A stretch of 64,000 bases of DNA from Candidatus Poseidoniaceae archaeon (lineage in GTDB: Archaea > Thermoplasmatota > Poseidoniia > Poseidoniales > Poseidoniaceae). Both the position numbers and the translations under genes were made by a program. Below, one piece after another: positions 1-9,217 of the stretch. The notes below the pieces were generated by a model, which searched no databases, was not told the origin of the DNA, and was given only the letters and a program-made list of their open reading frames with translations. Numbering within the stretch: the stretch's first letter is position 1; each line of letters starts with the position of its first letter. The stretch lies in contig CALHIR010000001.1 in assembly GCA_938030705.1 (NCBI GenBank), positions 124,001-188,000 on the forward strand, in the 5' to 3' direction.

Positions 1-1473
1 GGAACGCCTGCCCCAACCACACGGGCCATGGCCATGGTCTACGGCCCGTTGGTCACTGCTTTTGAGCAAGTTTACACCGATACCTCAACGGCTGAAGAGG
101 CCTTAACCGGTGCCAACACCGAATTGATTTCCATCGTCAACGGGCTCCAACGAGCCGATGCCCCGCCAGCCAACATCGGCTACCGTACGGTCTCTGTCAA
201 CTTCACAACGGACGGTTCTTCCACATACACCGTTCTTGTGGACGGTGAACTTCACAGTCGTCTGGTCGAATCCACACCACCGGACGAAGCTCTGCCTCAC
301 TATGCCTCATGCCGAGCAGACGGTCTGGAAATGGTCGAGTTCAACGGAGACCGAATCCTCCCTGCCGGTTCGACGCTGATTGAATGCGACCTGACGGGTA
401 TGGTGCCCAACACGGTTCACGATGTGGTGGTCCAAGGGGAATCAAACCTTGTCTTTGAGGCCAGTCTGACCACCACCGTGGGTGATGTTCTACCACGCAC
501 AGGCGACACCTCTCCGGTGTTGTTCGCTTTGGGCGCTATTTTCCTCTCGCTCGTGGTGTTGCTCGGATACGGTCGGGCGATGGATGTGAGGGCAGGGCGA
601 ATTCACGGCAAGTCTGCCCATTTCTACATCGCTCCGGCGATGTTTGCGTTGGCCATGCTCACCTTTTATCCTGTTTTGTACGGTATTTGGCTCGCTTTTA
701 CTGACGCTGATGCGACTCGGCTCGGCGATGAAGCCTTCATTGGTCTTGCAAATTTCATTGAGGTCTTCTCGGCCTCTGGTTTCCTTCGCGTCACCTTGTT
801 TACCTTGGTTTGGACGGTGGTGAACGTTGCGGCACACATTGGGTTGGGCCTGTTTTTGGCCATGGTACTTCAATATGCCAACATCCGAGGAAAGACCGCC
901 TATCGAACGGTTCTTCTCCTCCCTTGGGCCATTCCATCCTACATTTCTGTCCTTGTTTGGAAGGGTATGTTTCAGCCGGAAGGATTGGTCAACGCCGTTT
1001 TGGGAACCAATTTCCATTTTCTTGCAGAACCGACCGGGGCCCAAATCGTGGTGATTTTTGTCAACATCTGGCTGGGTGTTCCGTTCATGATGATGTCGTT
1101 GAGCGGTGCTCTTCAGTCCCTTCCTCGTGAGATGTACGAGGCAGCCAAACTCGACGGTGTTGGGGCATGGGACACCTTCAGGCATCTGACGCTTCCAAAT
1201 CTAAAAAGCGCCCTCGTACCCCTTTCTTTGTTGGGATTCATTTGGACGTTTAACATGTTCAACGTCATTTACTTGCTCACCGATGGCGGGCCGGACCTGT
1301 ATTTTGGTGAGCCCGGGCAAACGGACATCCTCATCACGTATGTTTACGATGTGGCGTTTAGAGACGGTGCATACGGCGTTGCCGCCGCTTGGTCAGTCGT
1401 GATTTTCATGATGCTGGTCGCCTTTTCTTGGACCTACATGAAGGGGACACAAGCCACGGAGGCGGCAGCATGA
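1..1473 (+). CDS. Maltose-type ABC transporter: C-terminal end of binding protein fused to MalF-like permease (5' partial)
   Basis: The frame is open to base 1, so the gene starts outside the window. Numbering from the ATG at 28, residues 1-40 (AMVYGPLVTAFEQVY, then EEAL) look like the C-terminal helix of a MalE-family solute-binding protein. A roughly 110-residue extracytoplasmic segment follows, then LPRTGD (155-160), a membrane segment and basic residues. From about 195 onward it is a MalF-type permease with about six membrane segments and the EAA loop (YEAAKLDGVGAWDTFRHLTLP) that contacts the ATPase. It would import maltodextrins with the next two genes; the stop overlaps the malG start as ATGA. 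The binding-protein part is inferred from a short visible tail, so substrate is uncertain; context favours alpha-glucan oligosaccharides. Confidence 0.85.
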   Translation, partial: GTPAPTTRAMAMVYGPLVTAFEQVYTDTSTAEEALTGANTELISIVNGLQRADAPPANIGYRTVSVNFTTDGSSTYTVLVDGELHSRLVESTPPDEALPHYASCRADGLEMVEFNGDRILPAGSTLIECDLTGMVPNTVHDVVVQGESNLVFEASLTTTVGDVLPRTGDTSPVLFALGAIFLSLVVLLGYGRAMDVRAGRIHGKSAHFYIAPAMFALAMLTFYPVLYGIWLAFTDADATRLGDEAFIGLANFIEVFSASGFLRVTLFTLVWTVVNVAAHIGLGLFLAMVLQYANIRGKTAYRTVLLLPWAIPSYISVLVWKGMFQPEGLVNAVLGTNFHFLAEPTGAQIVVIFVNIWLGVPFMMMSLSGALQSLPREMYEAAKLDGVGAWDTFRHLTLPNLKSALVPLSLLGFIWTFNMFNVIYLLTDGGPDLYFGEPGQTDILITYVYDVAFRDGAYGVAAAWSVVIFMMLVAFSWTYMKGTQATEAAA

Positions 1474-2717
1474 TTTCCGAATCCACCGTTCGTAAGTGGT
1501 ACACGCCCGTTGAGGTCAGTACGCTCCAGCGATGGCTGTTGGTCAGTTTTGTTGTCAACATCGTTCTCCTGGCCGTTGACCTCTTGCGAGGCTCTCAATC
1601 AAATGCGATGTTGGGTGTTCTTGGTGCCGTTGTTATCGGTGCGTTGTTAACTTCTCTTCCAGAGGAGGCGAACCCTTCTCGGCGAAACACCGCATTGGTT
1701 CTTGGGGGCGTTTTGCTTCTCATCGGTCTCATACGTTTGTTGTCTTCGCCCGTGACCGGTTTTGACCTCTGGATGCAGGGATGGCTGGTCGGGCCGGGGG
1801 CCTTAACCCTCTTGTGGGTCTCCAGTCGACCGGTCTCTGCGTGGTCCACACGACGAATGTCGCTGGAAGCCATTGAGTTCGGTCTTGCACGTAACCAACG
1901 GCGAGAACATCGTTTCCGTTCTGTCGGGGCCCACCTTGTTCTCCTTCATTTCGTCGCTCTTACGTTGTTGCCACTGGTCTGGATCCTCGACATTGCGCTC
2001 TCACCGGGCAATGCTTTGGGCGGCAATCTTGGGGGCCCCTACACGGGGGAGCACTTTTCCAACATGCTGGGGAGCGACGCGTTTTGGACGTGGATGCGCA
2101 ATTCCCTCATCGTTAGTATTGGCACGACGCTGATGGGTTTGGCCGTGGCCATTCCCGCAGGATACGCGTTCAGCCGCTACAAATTCAAAGGACGAGAGGT
2201 TTCCATGTTTGCCTTCCTCCTCGTCCAGATGTTTCCCGGCATCATTATTCTCGTTCCGTATTTCCTCGTCATGAAAACATTCGGCTTGTTGAATTCTCAT
2301 CTCGGGCTCATCTTGGCGTACTGCGTCACTGCCCTTCCCTTGTGTGTTTGGATGCTCAAGGGCTTCTTTGACACGGTGCCCAGAGAATTGGAAGAAGCCG
2401 CTCTCCTCGATGGGTGCACGCAGTTCCAAGTCTTCACAAAAGTCGTCCTGCCACTGTCTCTGCCTGCGGTGGCCGTGACGGCGTTGTTCAGTTTCTTGGC
2501 GGCATGGAATGAATTCCTCCTGGCCTTGACCTTCAACACGTCCAACGATATGTACACCCTACCTGTTGGTCTCGCCTCCATGATCTCGAGCACCGGTCAG
2601 GCTTGGGGTGATTTCGCTGCCGCCAGTCTGTTGGTCAGTCTCCCGGTTGCGTTGCTGTTTTTGTTCTTCCAGAGGTTCCTCATCGAGGGACTTTCCGCTG
2701 GAGGCGTCAAGGGGTGA
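1470..2717 (+). CDS. malG: Maltose-type ABC transporter permease MalG
   Basis: 415-aa inner-membrane permease, partner of the MalF-like protein. The ATG at 1470 is chosen over the ORF-track start at 1389 because it overlaps the upstream stop as ATGA and has GGAGG about 9 nt upstream. The C-terminal half is a standard MalG: a run of hydrophobic segments, GYAFSRYKFKGRE, and the EAA loop ELEEAALLDGCTQFQVFTKVVLP. The N-terminal 150 residues carry extra hydrophobic segments not usual for the roughly 280-aa MalG, so the protein is longer than typical. It sits tightly between malF and the ATPase gene, indicating one transcript. Confidence 0.9.
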   Translation: MISESTVRKWYTPVEVSTLQRWLLVSFVVNIVLLAVDLLRGSQSNAMLGVLGAVVIGALLTSLPEEANPSRRNTALVLGGVLLLIGLIRLLSSPVTGFDLWMQGWLVGPGALTLLWVSSRPVSAWSTRRMSLEAIEFGLARNQRREHRFRSVGAHLVLLHFVALTLLPLVWILDIALSPGNALGGNLGGPYTGEHFSNMLGSDAFWTWMRNSLIVSIGTTLMGLAVAIPAGYAFSRYKFKGREVSMFAFLLVQMFPGIIILVPYFLVMKTFGLLNSHLGLILAYCVTALPLCVWMLKGFFDTVPRELEEAALLDGCTQFQVFTKVVLPLSLPAVAVTALFSFLAAWNEFLLALTFNTSNDMYTLPVGLASMISSTGQAWGDFAAASLLVSLPVALLFLFFQRFLIEGLSAGGVKG

Positions 2718-2721
2718 GACC

Positions 2722-3516
2722 ATGGTAAGCGTGAAATTTACGAGCGTATCAAAACGTTATGAGGATGGATTTGAAGCGGTAAAAGGCTTGGATTTGGAGG
2801 TCAAGGACGGCGAGTTCCTCGTCCTTTTGGGTCCTTCTGGCTGTGGTAAATCCACCACGCTTCGTATGCTTGCAGGTTTGGAAGAGGTCACGGAAGGAGA
2901 AATCAGGATCGATGATGTCGTTGTTAACCATCTTCCGGCTGGCGCCCGAGGTTTGGGCATGGTGTTCCAATCTTATGCTCTCTATCCACACATGTCGGTC
3001 CGAGAGAACCTCACGTTTGGTCTTCGCATGGTCAAGGGCAAAGACCGACTTTCCGATACTGAAATGGAAACTCGCGTCAAAGAGACCGCCATTATGCTTG
3101 AACTGGATGACCATTTGGGCAAGAAAGCAAAGGAACTCAGTGGGGGTCAACGGCAGCGTGTGGCGCTCGGTCGCGCCTTGATTCGTCGACCAAAGGTGTT
3201 GCTCATGGACGAACCGCTTTCCAATTTGGATGCTGAATTACGCCACCAAATGCGCCATGAGATCCGTCGTCTTCACGATGAACTTGGGACCACGACCATT
3301 TACGTGACGCACGACCAAATCGAGGCCATGACCCTCGCCGACCGCGTAGCAATCCTCGACCGTGGTGTGCTCCAACAGCATGCACCTCCGCTTGAAGCCT
3401 ATCGTGAACCAGCAAACGACTTTGTCCAATCCTTCCTTTGCCGTCACCTCGATGATTTGGTTGAAACGGCCAACACCCTTCTTCGGCCAAAAGTCGACGC
3501 CAAGGAGGAGGTTTGA
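2722..3516 (+). CDS. malK: MalK-like ABC transporter ATPase, short form
   Basis: 264-aa nucleotide-binding subunit energising the MalF/MalG permease. Walker A GPSGCGKST, Q-loop (VFQSYALYPHMS), signature LSGGQRQRVALGRAL, Walker B LLMDEPLSNLDAE and the H-loop THD are all intact. The start at 2722 lies 4 nt after the malG stop; the longer ORF-track start at 2608 lies within malG. Typical MalK/UgpC proteins are about 370 aa, with a C-terminal OB/TOBE regulatory domain after the ATPase core; here the reading frame ends soon after the core, so that domain is absent. The downstream amylase begins 3 nt after the stop. Confidence 0.92.
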   Translation: MVSVKFTSVSKRYEDGFEAVKGLDLEVKDGEFLVLLGPSGCGKSTTLRMLAGLEEVTEGEIRIDDVVVNHLPAGARGLGMVFQSYALYPHMSVRENLTFGLRMVKGKDRLSDTEMETRVKETAIMLELDDHLGKKAKELSGGQRQRVALGRALIRRPKVLLMDEPLSNLDAELRHQMRHEIRRLHDELGTTTIYVTHDQIEAMTLADRVAILDRGVLQQHAPPLEAYREPANDFVQSFLCRHLDDLVETANTLLRPKVDAKEEV

Positions 3517-3519
3517 ATC

Positions 3520-6240
3520 ATGCAACGTACGGCGCTCTTCATTGTGTTTGTTCTCGTTGCTGTGGTCTCGTCACCCCTCCTGTCCAACGATGTCAGGGCA
3601 GCAGACGGGCGCTCTTCAACCGCCACCACGCTGACCTACTCGGGTTCTGCTCAAACCGTCCAATTGGTGGGCGAATGGGATTGGAACGCACCGTTGGAGA
3701 TGGCCAACAGCAGCGGTCTCTGGACGGTTGATGTTGAATTGGAGGAGGGATTGTACTGCTACAAATTCATCGTTGATGGCACGTACATCTTCGACCCGAA
3801 CAACCCTGAGCGCGTGTACTGCGACGACATTGAAAACTCACTTCTTCGCGTCAACAACCACACTCGCCCGCATTACACGGCCTCCATCACCGGTGATGAA
3901 TTGGAAGTGACCTATCATCCCGGCTCTTCACAAGCAGCCCCGGACGGTACACCTGCGGCTTTGGCCGGGGCGATTTGGGATGCAGCTTCCTCCACGTGGA
4001 CGCTCGATTTGACATCCTTTGAAGATGGTAAACACAGCCTCCTCATCGAGGGTGTTGATGTTGAGGGTCATGCAGCCTATGACCTTCTTGTGCCCTTTTG
4101 GCGAGGTCCTCATGCTTCCTTTGGTTGGGAGGACGCCCTGATTTACATGATCATGACCGACCGTTTTGTCAACGGGAACTTGAGCAACGATGGCACGACA
4201 GCCGGGGCGGCTCAGGGGGCAGATTGGCAAGGCGGCGACTTCGCTGGTGTCACCAACATGATTCAGTCTGGTTATTTCGCCGACCTTGGCGTAAACGCCT
4301 TGTGGCTTACCCCGTTTAACACGGCAGCCAACGGTACCGGGAAGGCGGCCGACGGCGTTCACGATGTGGCTGCGTTCCACGGTTATTGGCCGACCGAGGC
4401 GAGAGGTGTTGACCCACGTTTGGGGACACCAGAAGAACTCCACGAAATGGTCGAGGTTGCCCACGATGCAGGCCTTCGCATCATGATGGATTTCGTGGTC
4501 AATCACGTTCACGAAGATCACGAGTACTTCGAGGCACATCCTGACTGGTTCAACGCCGGGTGTATTTGTGGGCAGGCGAACTGCGACTGGACCGAACATC
4601 GACTTGACTGTCAATTCACATCCTACATGCCCGATGTGAACTGGAAAAACCGAAATGCTTCGGAACAATTCATCGCCGATGCCTTGTGGTGGATGGAGAC
4701 CTTTGACCTTGATGGGGCTCGCATTGATGCGGTCAAGCACGTCGAGAACCTCGCCGTTTCCAATTTGGTTGCCCAAATCACCCACCGGTTTGAGACGGTG
4801 GGGAATGAGGTCTATCTCAAAGGTGAAACGGCCATGGGATGGTCTGGACATTCCTTGGAGGCCAATCAAGCCCAATACGACGCTATCAACGCCTACATGG
4901 GCCCTCATGGGCTGGACGGACAAGCTGACTTTGTGCTCTACCATGCGGTGGTCGACAACGTCTTTGTCTCGGGTAACGAAGATTACCAACACTTGGATTA
5001 CTGGACCAACCGGAGTCAAGACCAGTACACGACGGGTTCACTGATGGTCCCCTATGTTGGCAGCCACGATGTATCACGCTTGACCAGTCGGGCGGATACC
5101 GGAACGAGTGACGCCTACAATCAGTGGGTGGAGGATGGATTGCCCGGCCAGCCCGGTGATGTTTCTGCCTATCATGCCGCCCTCCAAGCCTATGGCTGGC
5201 TGTTAACAACGCCAGGGGCACCGCTGATGTATTATGGGGACGAATACGGCGAGTACGGCGGTGCCGATCCCGATAACCGCCACATGTATCGAAATGAATC
5301 TCTGTGGAGCGACCATGAATCTGCGCTGTTCGAAAACATCTCTGCCTTGGGGAAACTTCGTTTGGAATCCATTGCGCTGCGGCAAGGCCATTATGCTACA
5401 CGGCTCGCCATGCCCAATCTTCTCGTTTACAACATGACTCACGATGACCACGTCATGTCCGTGGTGTTGAACAGAGGCGGACCAACCCAAGTGGGCGGCT
5501 TTTCGGCCAATGATACGGTACGTTTTGGCGATGCAGTCCTTTCATCGGGTCAACTCATGATTGGGGCCCATTCGGTCTCCGTTGTGGAATTGAATGTTCA
5601 ATCAGGCCATCCTCCGACCAATAACACGGGTGAAATCACCACGGTCCTGGGGTGCACAGACCCTTCCGCCGAGAACTACAACCCGGAGGCTACCGAGGAT
5701 GACAACAGCTGCACCTATCCACCCGCGCCGGTGATGGGTTGCACCGACGACACGGCGAACAACTACAACGCTGAAGCGACCCAAGACGACGGTACCTGCA
5801 CGTTTGATGAGACCGACAACACCACCTCCAACCAAACCAACTCCACCTCCGATAACAGCACCACCAACCAAACTGGCGATACGTCCGGAAACGAGACAAC
5901 TGGGCAGGGCAACGCCACATCGGACCATCAATCCGGCAACCAAACCACCAACGAAACCACCAACGGAACCACCAACGAAACCGGGATGCAGACCTGCGAG
6001 GGTTGCTGCGGAGAAACCTCACAAGTACCGGCTGACGAAGTTTGTCCAGTGCCGACGTGTCTGGCTTGTGAAGAGGAGGATTCTGCTACCACCTCCTCAT
6101 CGGTTGAAAGCCTCCGGAACGTCTTCATCGGTGCGGTTGCTTTGTTGGTTTTCGTGCTCGTCTTCACCGGGCGACGTCCACCGAAGGACGGATTTGAAGC
6201 GACGCTTGAACATGACGACGATCAGGCGAATGAGTCGTAG
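3520..6240 (+). CDS. Secreted, membrane-anchored GH13 alpha-amylase family enzyme
   Basis: 906 aa; hydrolyses alpha-1,4-glucans outside the cell. A signal peptide (about 1-27) is followed by a glycogen-binding/CBM48-like beta domain (about 35-110, with VQLVGEWDWNAP and YKFIVDG) and the GH13 barrel from about 204 (DALIYMIMTDRF). Catalytic residues are visible: nucleophile D403 (GARIDAVKH), acid E436 (LKGETAMG) and transition-state D517 (VGSHDVSRL). The barrel is followed by two GCTD repeats, an Asn/Thr linker with many NxT/S sequons, a Cys-rich patch (CEGCCGE), one membrane segment (about 867-884) and a short charged tail. GGAGGAGG precedes the ATG. It is last in the transporter operon, consistent with feeding the importer. 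Exact specificity (amylase, neopullulanase or cyclodextrinase) is not resolved. Confidence 0.93.
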   Translation: MQRTALFIVFVLVAVVSSPLLSNDVRAADGRSSTATTLTYSGSAQTVQLVGEWDWNAPLEMANSSGLWTVDVELEEGLYCYKFIVDGTYIFDPNNPERVYCDDIENSLLRVNNHTRPHYTASITGDELEVTYHPGSSQAAPDGTPAALAGAIWDAASSTWTLDLTSFEDGKHSLLIEGVDVEGHAAYDLLVPFWRGPHASFGWEDALIYMIMTDRFVNGNLSNDGTTAGAAQGADWQGGDFAGVTNMIQSGYFADLGVNALWLTPFNTAANGTGKAADGVHDVAAFHGYWPTEARGVDPRLGTPEELHEMVEVAHDAGLRIMMDFVVNHVHEDHEYFEAHPDWFNAGCICGQANCDWTEHRLDCQFTSYMPDVNWKNRNASEQFIADALWWMETFDLDGARIDAVKHVENLAVSNLVAQITHRFETVGNEVYLKGETAMGWSGHSLEANQAQYDAINAYMGPHGLDGQADFVLYHAVVDNVFVSGNEDYQHLDYWTNRSQDQYTTGSLMVPYVGSHDVSRLTSRADTGTSDAYNQWVEDGLPGQPGDVSAYHAALQAYGWLLTTPGAPLMYYGDEYGEYGGADPDNRHMYRNESLWSDHESALFENISALGKLRLESIALRQGHYATRLAMPNLLVYNMTHDDHVMSVVLNRGGPTQVGGFSANDTVRFGDAVLSSGQLMIGAHSVSVVELNVQSGHPPTNNTGEITTVLGCTDPSAENYNPEATEDDNSCTYPPAPVMGCTDDTANNYNAEATQDDGTCTFDETDNTTSNQTNSTSDNSTTNQTGDTSGNETTGQGNATSDHQSGNQTTNETTNGTTNETGMQTCEGCCGETSQVPADEVCPVPTCLACEEEDSATTSSSVESLRNVFIGAVALLVFVLVFTGRRPPKDGFEATLEHDDDQANES
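5650..5808 (+). repeat. Two GCTD..NYN..A..DD..C repeats in the amylase
   Basis: Two copies of a roughly 25-residue motif (GCTDPSAENYNPEATEDD and GCTDDTANNYNAEATQDD, each ending in a Cys) lie between the catalytic region and the Asn/Thr-rich linker. Paired cysteines and Asp/Asn-rich loops suggest small disulfide-closed, perhaps Ca-binding modules. The role is inferred. Confidence 0.75.
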
Positions 6241-7871
6241 AAGTGCAGGTAATCGGCGATCATGCGGGCGCCGGTAAATCGGGCCGAGGTGGCGATGCTG
6301 GCTCGCATCAGTTTGGACCATCGTTCAGGTCCTTCGTCCCAAAGCGGGAGCACTTCGTGTTCGAGGACATTGTAGATGTTTTCAGCGTCTCTTTCGTCAT
6401 CACGTTCGTCCTCGGCTTCGCCGATGGCCCAACCGTTCACGCCGTGTTCGCAGCCTTCCGGCCACCAACCGTCGAGAATGGAGCAGTTGGGGACGCCGTT
6501 CATGGCTGCTTTCATCCCCGAGGTGCCGGAGGCTTCCAAGGGGCGAATGGGGTTGTTCAGCCAGATGTCAACGCCACTGGTCATCGCAAGGCCGGTATCC
6601 ATGTCGTAGTTTTCAATGAAAGCAACGGGAATGTCGTTGGCGACTTCACCGGCCGATGCGAAGATGTCTCGAATCAATTGTTTCCCACCCTCGTCCTTTG
6701 GATGCGCTTTCCCACTGAAAACAAATTGGATGCGGTCGGCCCCGATGGCCCGAAGTCGGTTGAGGTCGCTGAACACCAAATTGGCACGTTTGTAGGTTGC
6801 AAAACGTCGTGCGAAACCAACGGTAAGTCGGTGCTCTTCCAGGTGCACACCGGTTGAGACTCGGACCAACTCCCTCAACATGCGCCGATTGGCTTGACGG
6901 GCCTCGAGCAGGGCTTCGTCCGGCAGGCTCCCGGCGTAGCCCAACTGGCTGGGGTCTTCTTTCCATCCAGGGAGATGGGATTCAAACAGCGCCGCCATCT
7001 GAGGAGAGGTCCATGTGATGTGATGAACGCCGTTGGTGATGGGTGCGATGTGGGTGCTGCCAAACATGCCGGAGGCGACCTGAGCGTTGAGGTTTGAAAC
7101 CGCATTGACCGAGGTGGAGAGCGCAACGGCGAGATGGGACATTGAGCAGCGCTGTCCTTCCTCAATGTCGCCGGCGTTCTTCACCAGTTCTTGTGCATCA
7201 TCGGGCAACAAATCGCCAATGACGTCCTTCACGAGGCTCCATTCAAACCGGTCGTGCCCCGCTGGAACCGGCGTGTGCGTTGTGAACAACGTCCGCTGTG
7301 CCAGTTCATCACGCGTCCATCCTTGGCGAAGCATTTCCAGCATGGCGAAGGTGCAATGACCTTCGTTCAGATGCATGCCGGCGAAGTCGTGTCCGAGCGC
7401 CTGGAGGGCCTGTACGCCGCCTACACCCAAGAGGTATTCTTGTCGCACACGAGTGTCATCATTTCCACCGTAAAGACGTGCACCGAGTCGAATGAATTCA
7501 GCGGAGTTGTTGGGGTGGAAGGTATCGAGAAAGTAGACGGGAACAACATGCCCCGATACCCCAACCACTTCGGTTTTCCACACACTGGCGTACAAGGTTG
7601 AACCGTCAAGCGGGAGTTGGATGGTTTTGCCGGTGTTTTTCAGGTGCTCGGCCGGATCAATGGGGGCATAGGTTTCGGACTGGTCGCCTTTCGCATCCAG
7701 GTGTTGGCGCCCATACCCTTCCCGGTAAAGAAGGCTAAGGGCCGCAAGGGGAACGTTTGCATCGGCAGCTGATTTGACATGATCGCCGGCAAGAACTCCG
7801 AGGCCGCCGGAGTAGGTGTGAAGTTCAGACCACAGCCCGATTTCGGCCGTCAAATAGGCAACGGTTGGCAT
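6222..7871 (-). CDS. glgP: Alpha-glucan (maltodextrin/glycogen) phosphorylase, GT35
   Basis: 549-aa cytoplasmic enzyme that releases glucose-1-phosphate from alpha-1,4-glucans using PLP. The N-terminus AEIGLWSELHTYSGGLGVLAGD and the C-terminal PLP-site region EASGTSGMKAAMNG, whose Lys would bind PLP, identify it. It is much shorter than the roughly 830-aa animal/E. coli enzymes and matches the compact archaeal/bacterial subgroup. The ATG overlaps the malQ stop (ATGA) and has GGAGGG upstream, so the two are co-transcribed and probably co-translated. The 3' end overlaps the convergent amylase gene by 19 nt. With MalQ it would process imported maltodextrins or internal glycogen. Confidence 0.93.
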   Translation of the reverse strand: MPTVAYLTAEIGLWSELHTYSGGLGVLAGDHVKSAADANVPLAALSLLYREGYGRQHLDAKGDQSETYAPIDPAEHLKNTGKTIQLPLDGSTLYASVWKTEVVGVSGHVVPVYFLDTFHPNNSAEFIRLGARLYGGNDDTRVRQEYLLGVGGVQALQALGHDFAGMHLNEGHCTFAMLEMLRQGWTRDELAQRTLFTTHTPVPAGHDRFEWSLVKDVIGDLLPDDAQELVKNAGDIEEGQRCSMSHLAVALSTSVNAVSNLNAQVASGMFGSTHIAPITNGVHHITWTSPQMAALFESHLPGWKEDPSQLGYAGSLPDEALLEARQANRRMLRELVRVSTGVHLEEHRLTVGFARRFATYKRANLVFSDLNRLRAIGADRIQFVFSGKAHPKDEGGKQLIRDIFASAGEVANDIPVAFIENYDMDTGLAMTSGVDIWLNNPIRPLEASGTSGMKAAMNGVPNCSILDGWWPEGCEHGVNGWAIGEAEDERDDERDAENIYNVLEHEVLPLWDEGPERWSKLMRASIATSARFTGARMIADYLHFYDSFA

Positions 7872-9166
7872 CAGCGGTTCCCTCCACGAGGCCGGTTATG
7901 ATGTTCACGGTTCCTTCTTTTGTACGTTTCAAGGTCAGCCCAAGAGCAGTGCCATCGCCAATTCTTTTCCGACGTGCCCGGTGTGTTCATCCTTGCCGAT
8001 TCGTCAAGGCCCAAAAGGTCCTGAAGCGGGAGGATGGCGAGGCAAGCTTCGCTTTCGCAAGCCAGTCGAACCATGCCCGCGACCGGATCTTCGTCGGGGT
8101 GGAGCAGTGCATGTACCCTTGCCTTCGCCTCTTCGTCAAGTTCCTTCCACCATCCGAGCGTCGTGTTGTTATCGTGTGTGCCGGTATAGACAACCTGGTC
8201 GTTGCGAATGGAACCTGGATGGTGAGGGTTCTCATCGGTTTCTCCGTGGAATCCAAATTGCATGACGGCCATCCCGCACAATCGGTGTCGCTTTCGAAGT
8301 TGAATGACCTCGTCGGGAATGATGCCAAGGTCCTCCGCCAGAATTTCTCGGGGTCCTTCGGCCAAGGGGAGGAGCACCTCCAGCAATTCGTCCCCGGGCC
8401 CATCCTGCCAGAATCCTCCCCGTGCATCCTCGTCCTCAACGGGGATGGCCCAATTGGAGTGGAGGCCTCGGAAGTGGTCAATTCGCACCACGTCAAACAA
8501 ACGGAACATGCGCTCCATGCGTTGTATCCACCACGACCATCCCTGTTCGCGATGCGCCTCCCAGTCGTAGAGCACCGTCCCCCACTTTTGCCCGCCTTCG
8601 CTAAAGTAATCTGGAGGTACGCCAGCAACGTATTGCGGCCATCCGTCCCGGTCGAGTTGAAACAAGGCACGATGTGCCCACACATCGGCTGAATCGTGGG
8701 CGATGAAGATTGGAATGTCCCCGACAAGCGTAATCCCAGCATCTTTGGCTTTGGTGGCGAGTTGTCTCCAAGCCGCCATGAAACATTGTTGGTCTCGTCT
8801 GTGTACCTGAGCCGCTTCTCGGTAGGCATCCAATGCTTCTGGGTTGCGATCTCGGAGGGGAGCAGGCCATGTAAACCACGGCTGTTGGTCATGGTCTTCT
8901 TTGATCGCAGCGTACAAAGCCCAATCATCCAACCAATCCTCGTCCTCTTCCATGCTCACCGGTTCATCGCTCTGCATGAGTTGAGGCCATGCGGCGAAAG
9001 CAGACGGGGAGGCGTAGGGAGAGCCGTGTTTATCAGGTGGCGTGAGCGGCAGCATTTGCCACGCATTGAATCCATGATGCTCGAGCCAGTCCACAAAGCG
9101 AAGCGCACCCTGAAGCGAGACTTCTGGGAGGGAGGTAAGGTGGCACAACACACCTTTCCCTTGCAT
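7871..9166 (-). CDS. malQ: 4-alpha-glucanotransferase (amylomaltase), GH77
   Basis: 431-aa cytoplasmic enzyme that moves glucan chains between maltodextrins to make phosphorylase substrates. Diagnostic sequences: LPSAFAAWP-like region near SPYASPSAFAAW, nucleophile Asp in VRIDHFRGLHSNW, acid Glu in LAEDLGIIPDEV and the third Asp in YTGTHDNNT. The ATG at 9166 (MQGKGVLCHLTSLP) is preferred; the ORF-track start at 9175 is a TTG. It is somewhat shorter than the usual roughly 500 aa. It is divergently transcribed from the GH57 gene across about 50 bp and is followed by overlapping glgP. Confidence 0.94.
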   Translation of the reverse strand: MQGKGVLCHLTSLPEVSLQGALRFVDWLEHHGFNAWQMLPLTPPDKHGSPYASPSAFAAWPQLMQSDEPVSMEEDEDWLDDWALYAAIKEDHDQQPWFTWPAPLRDRNPEALDAYREAAQVHRRDQQCFMAAWRQLATKAKDAGITLVGDIPIFIAHDSADVWAHRALFQLDRDGWPQYVAGVPPDYFSEGGQKWGTVLYDWEAHREQGWSWWIQRMERMFRLFDVVRIDHFRGLHSNWAIPVEDEDARGGFWQDGPGDELLEVLLPLAEGPREILAEDLGIIPDEVIQLRKRHRLCGMAVMQFGFHGETDENPHHPGSIRNDQVVYTGTHDNNTTLGWWKELDEEAKARVHALLHPDEDPVAGMVRLACESEACLAILPLQDLLGLDESARMNTPGTSEKNWRWHCSWADLETYKRRNREHHNRPRGGNR

Positions 9167-9217
9167 GGTTGGCAACAGGCGACAAAGCCTTTCAATCTAT
9201 CACGCGAGGCATCAGCC

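Noticed and set aside
3928-5019. 363-aa minus-strand ORF inside the amylase gene
   Set aside because: Shadow ORF: opposite strand of a clear GH13 gene with intact catalytic residues, no recognisable domain.
7987-8928. 313-aa minus-strand ORF overlapping malQ in another frame
   Set aside because: Same strand, different frame from well-supported malQ; composition is that of an off-frame translation.
8696-9217. 174-residue N-terminal extension of the GH57 ORF
   Set aside because: It is antisense to malQ, has no domain sense, and the ATG at 9218 begins a normal signal peptide.
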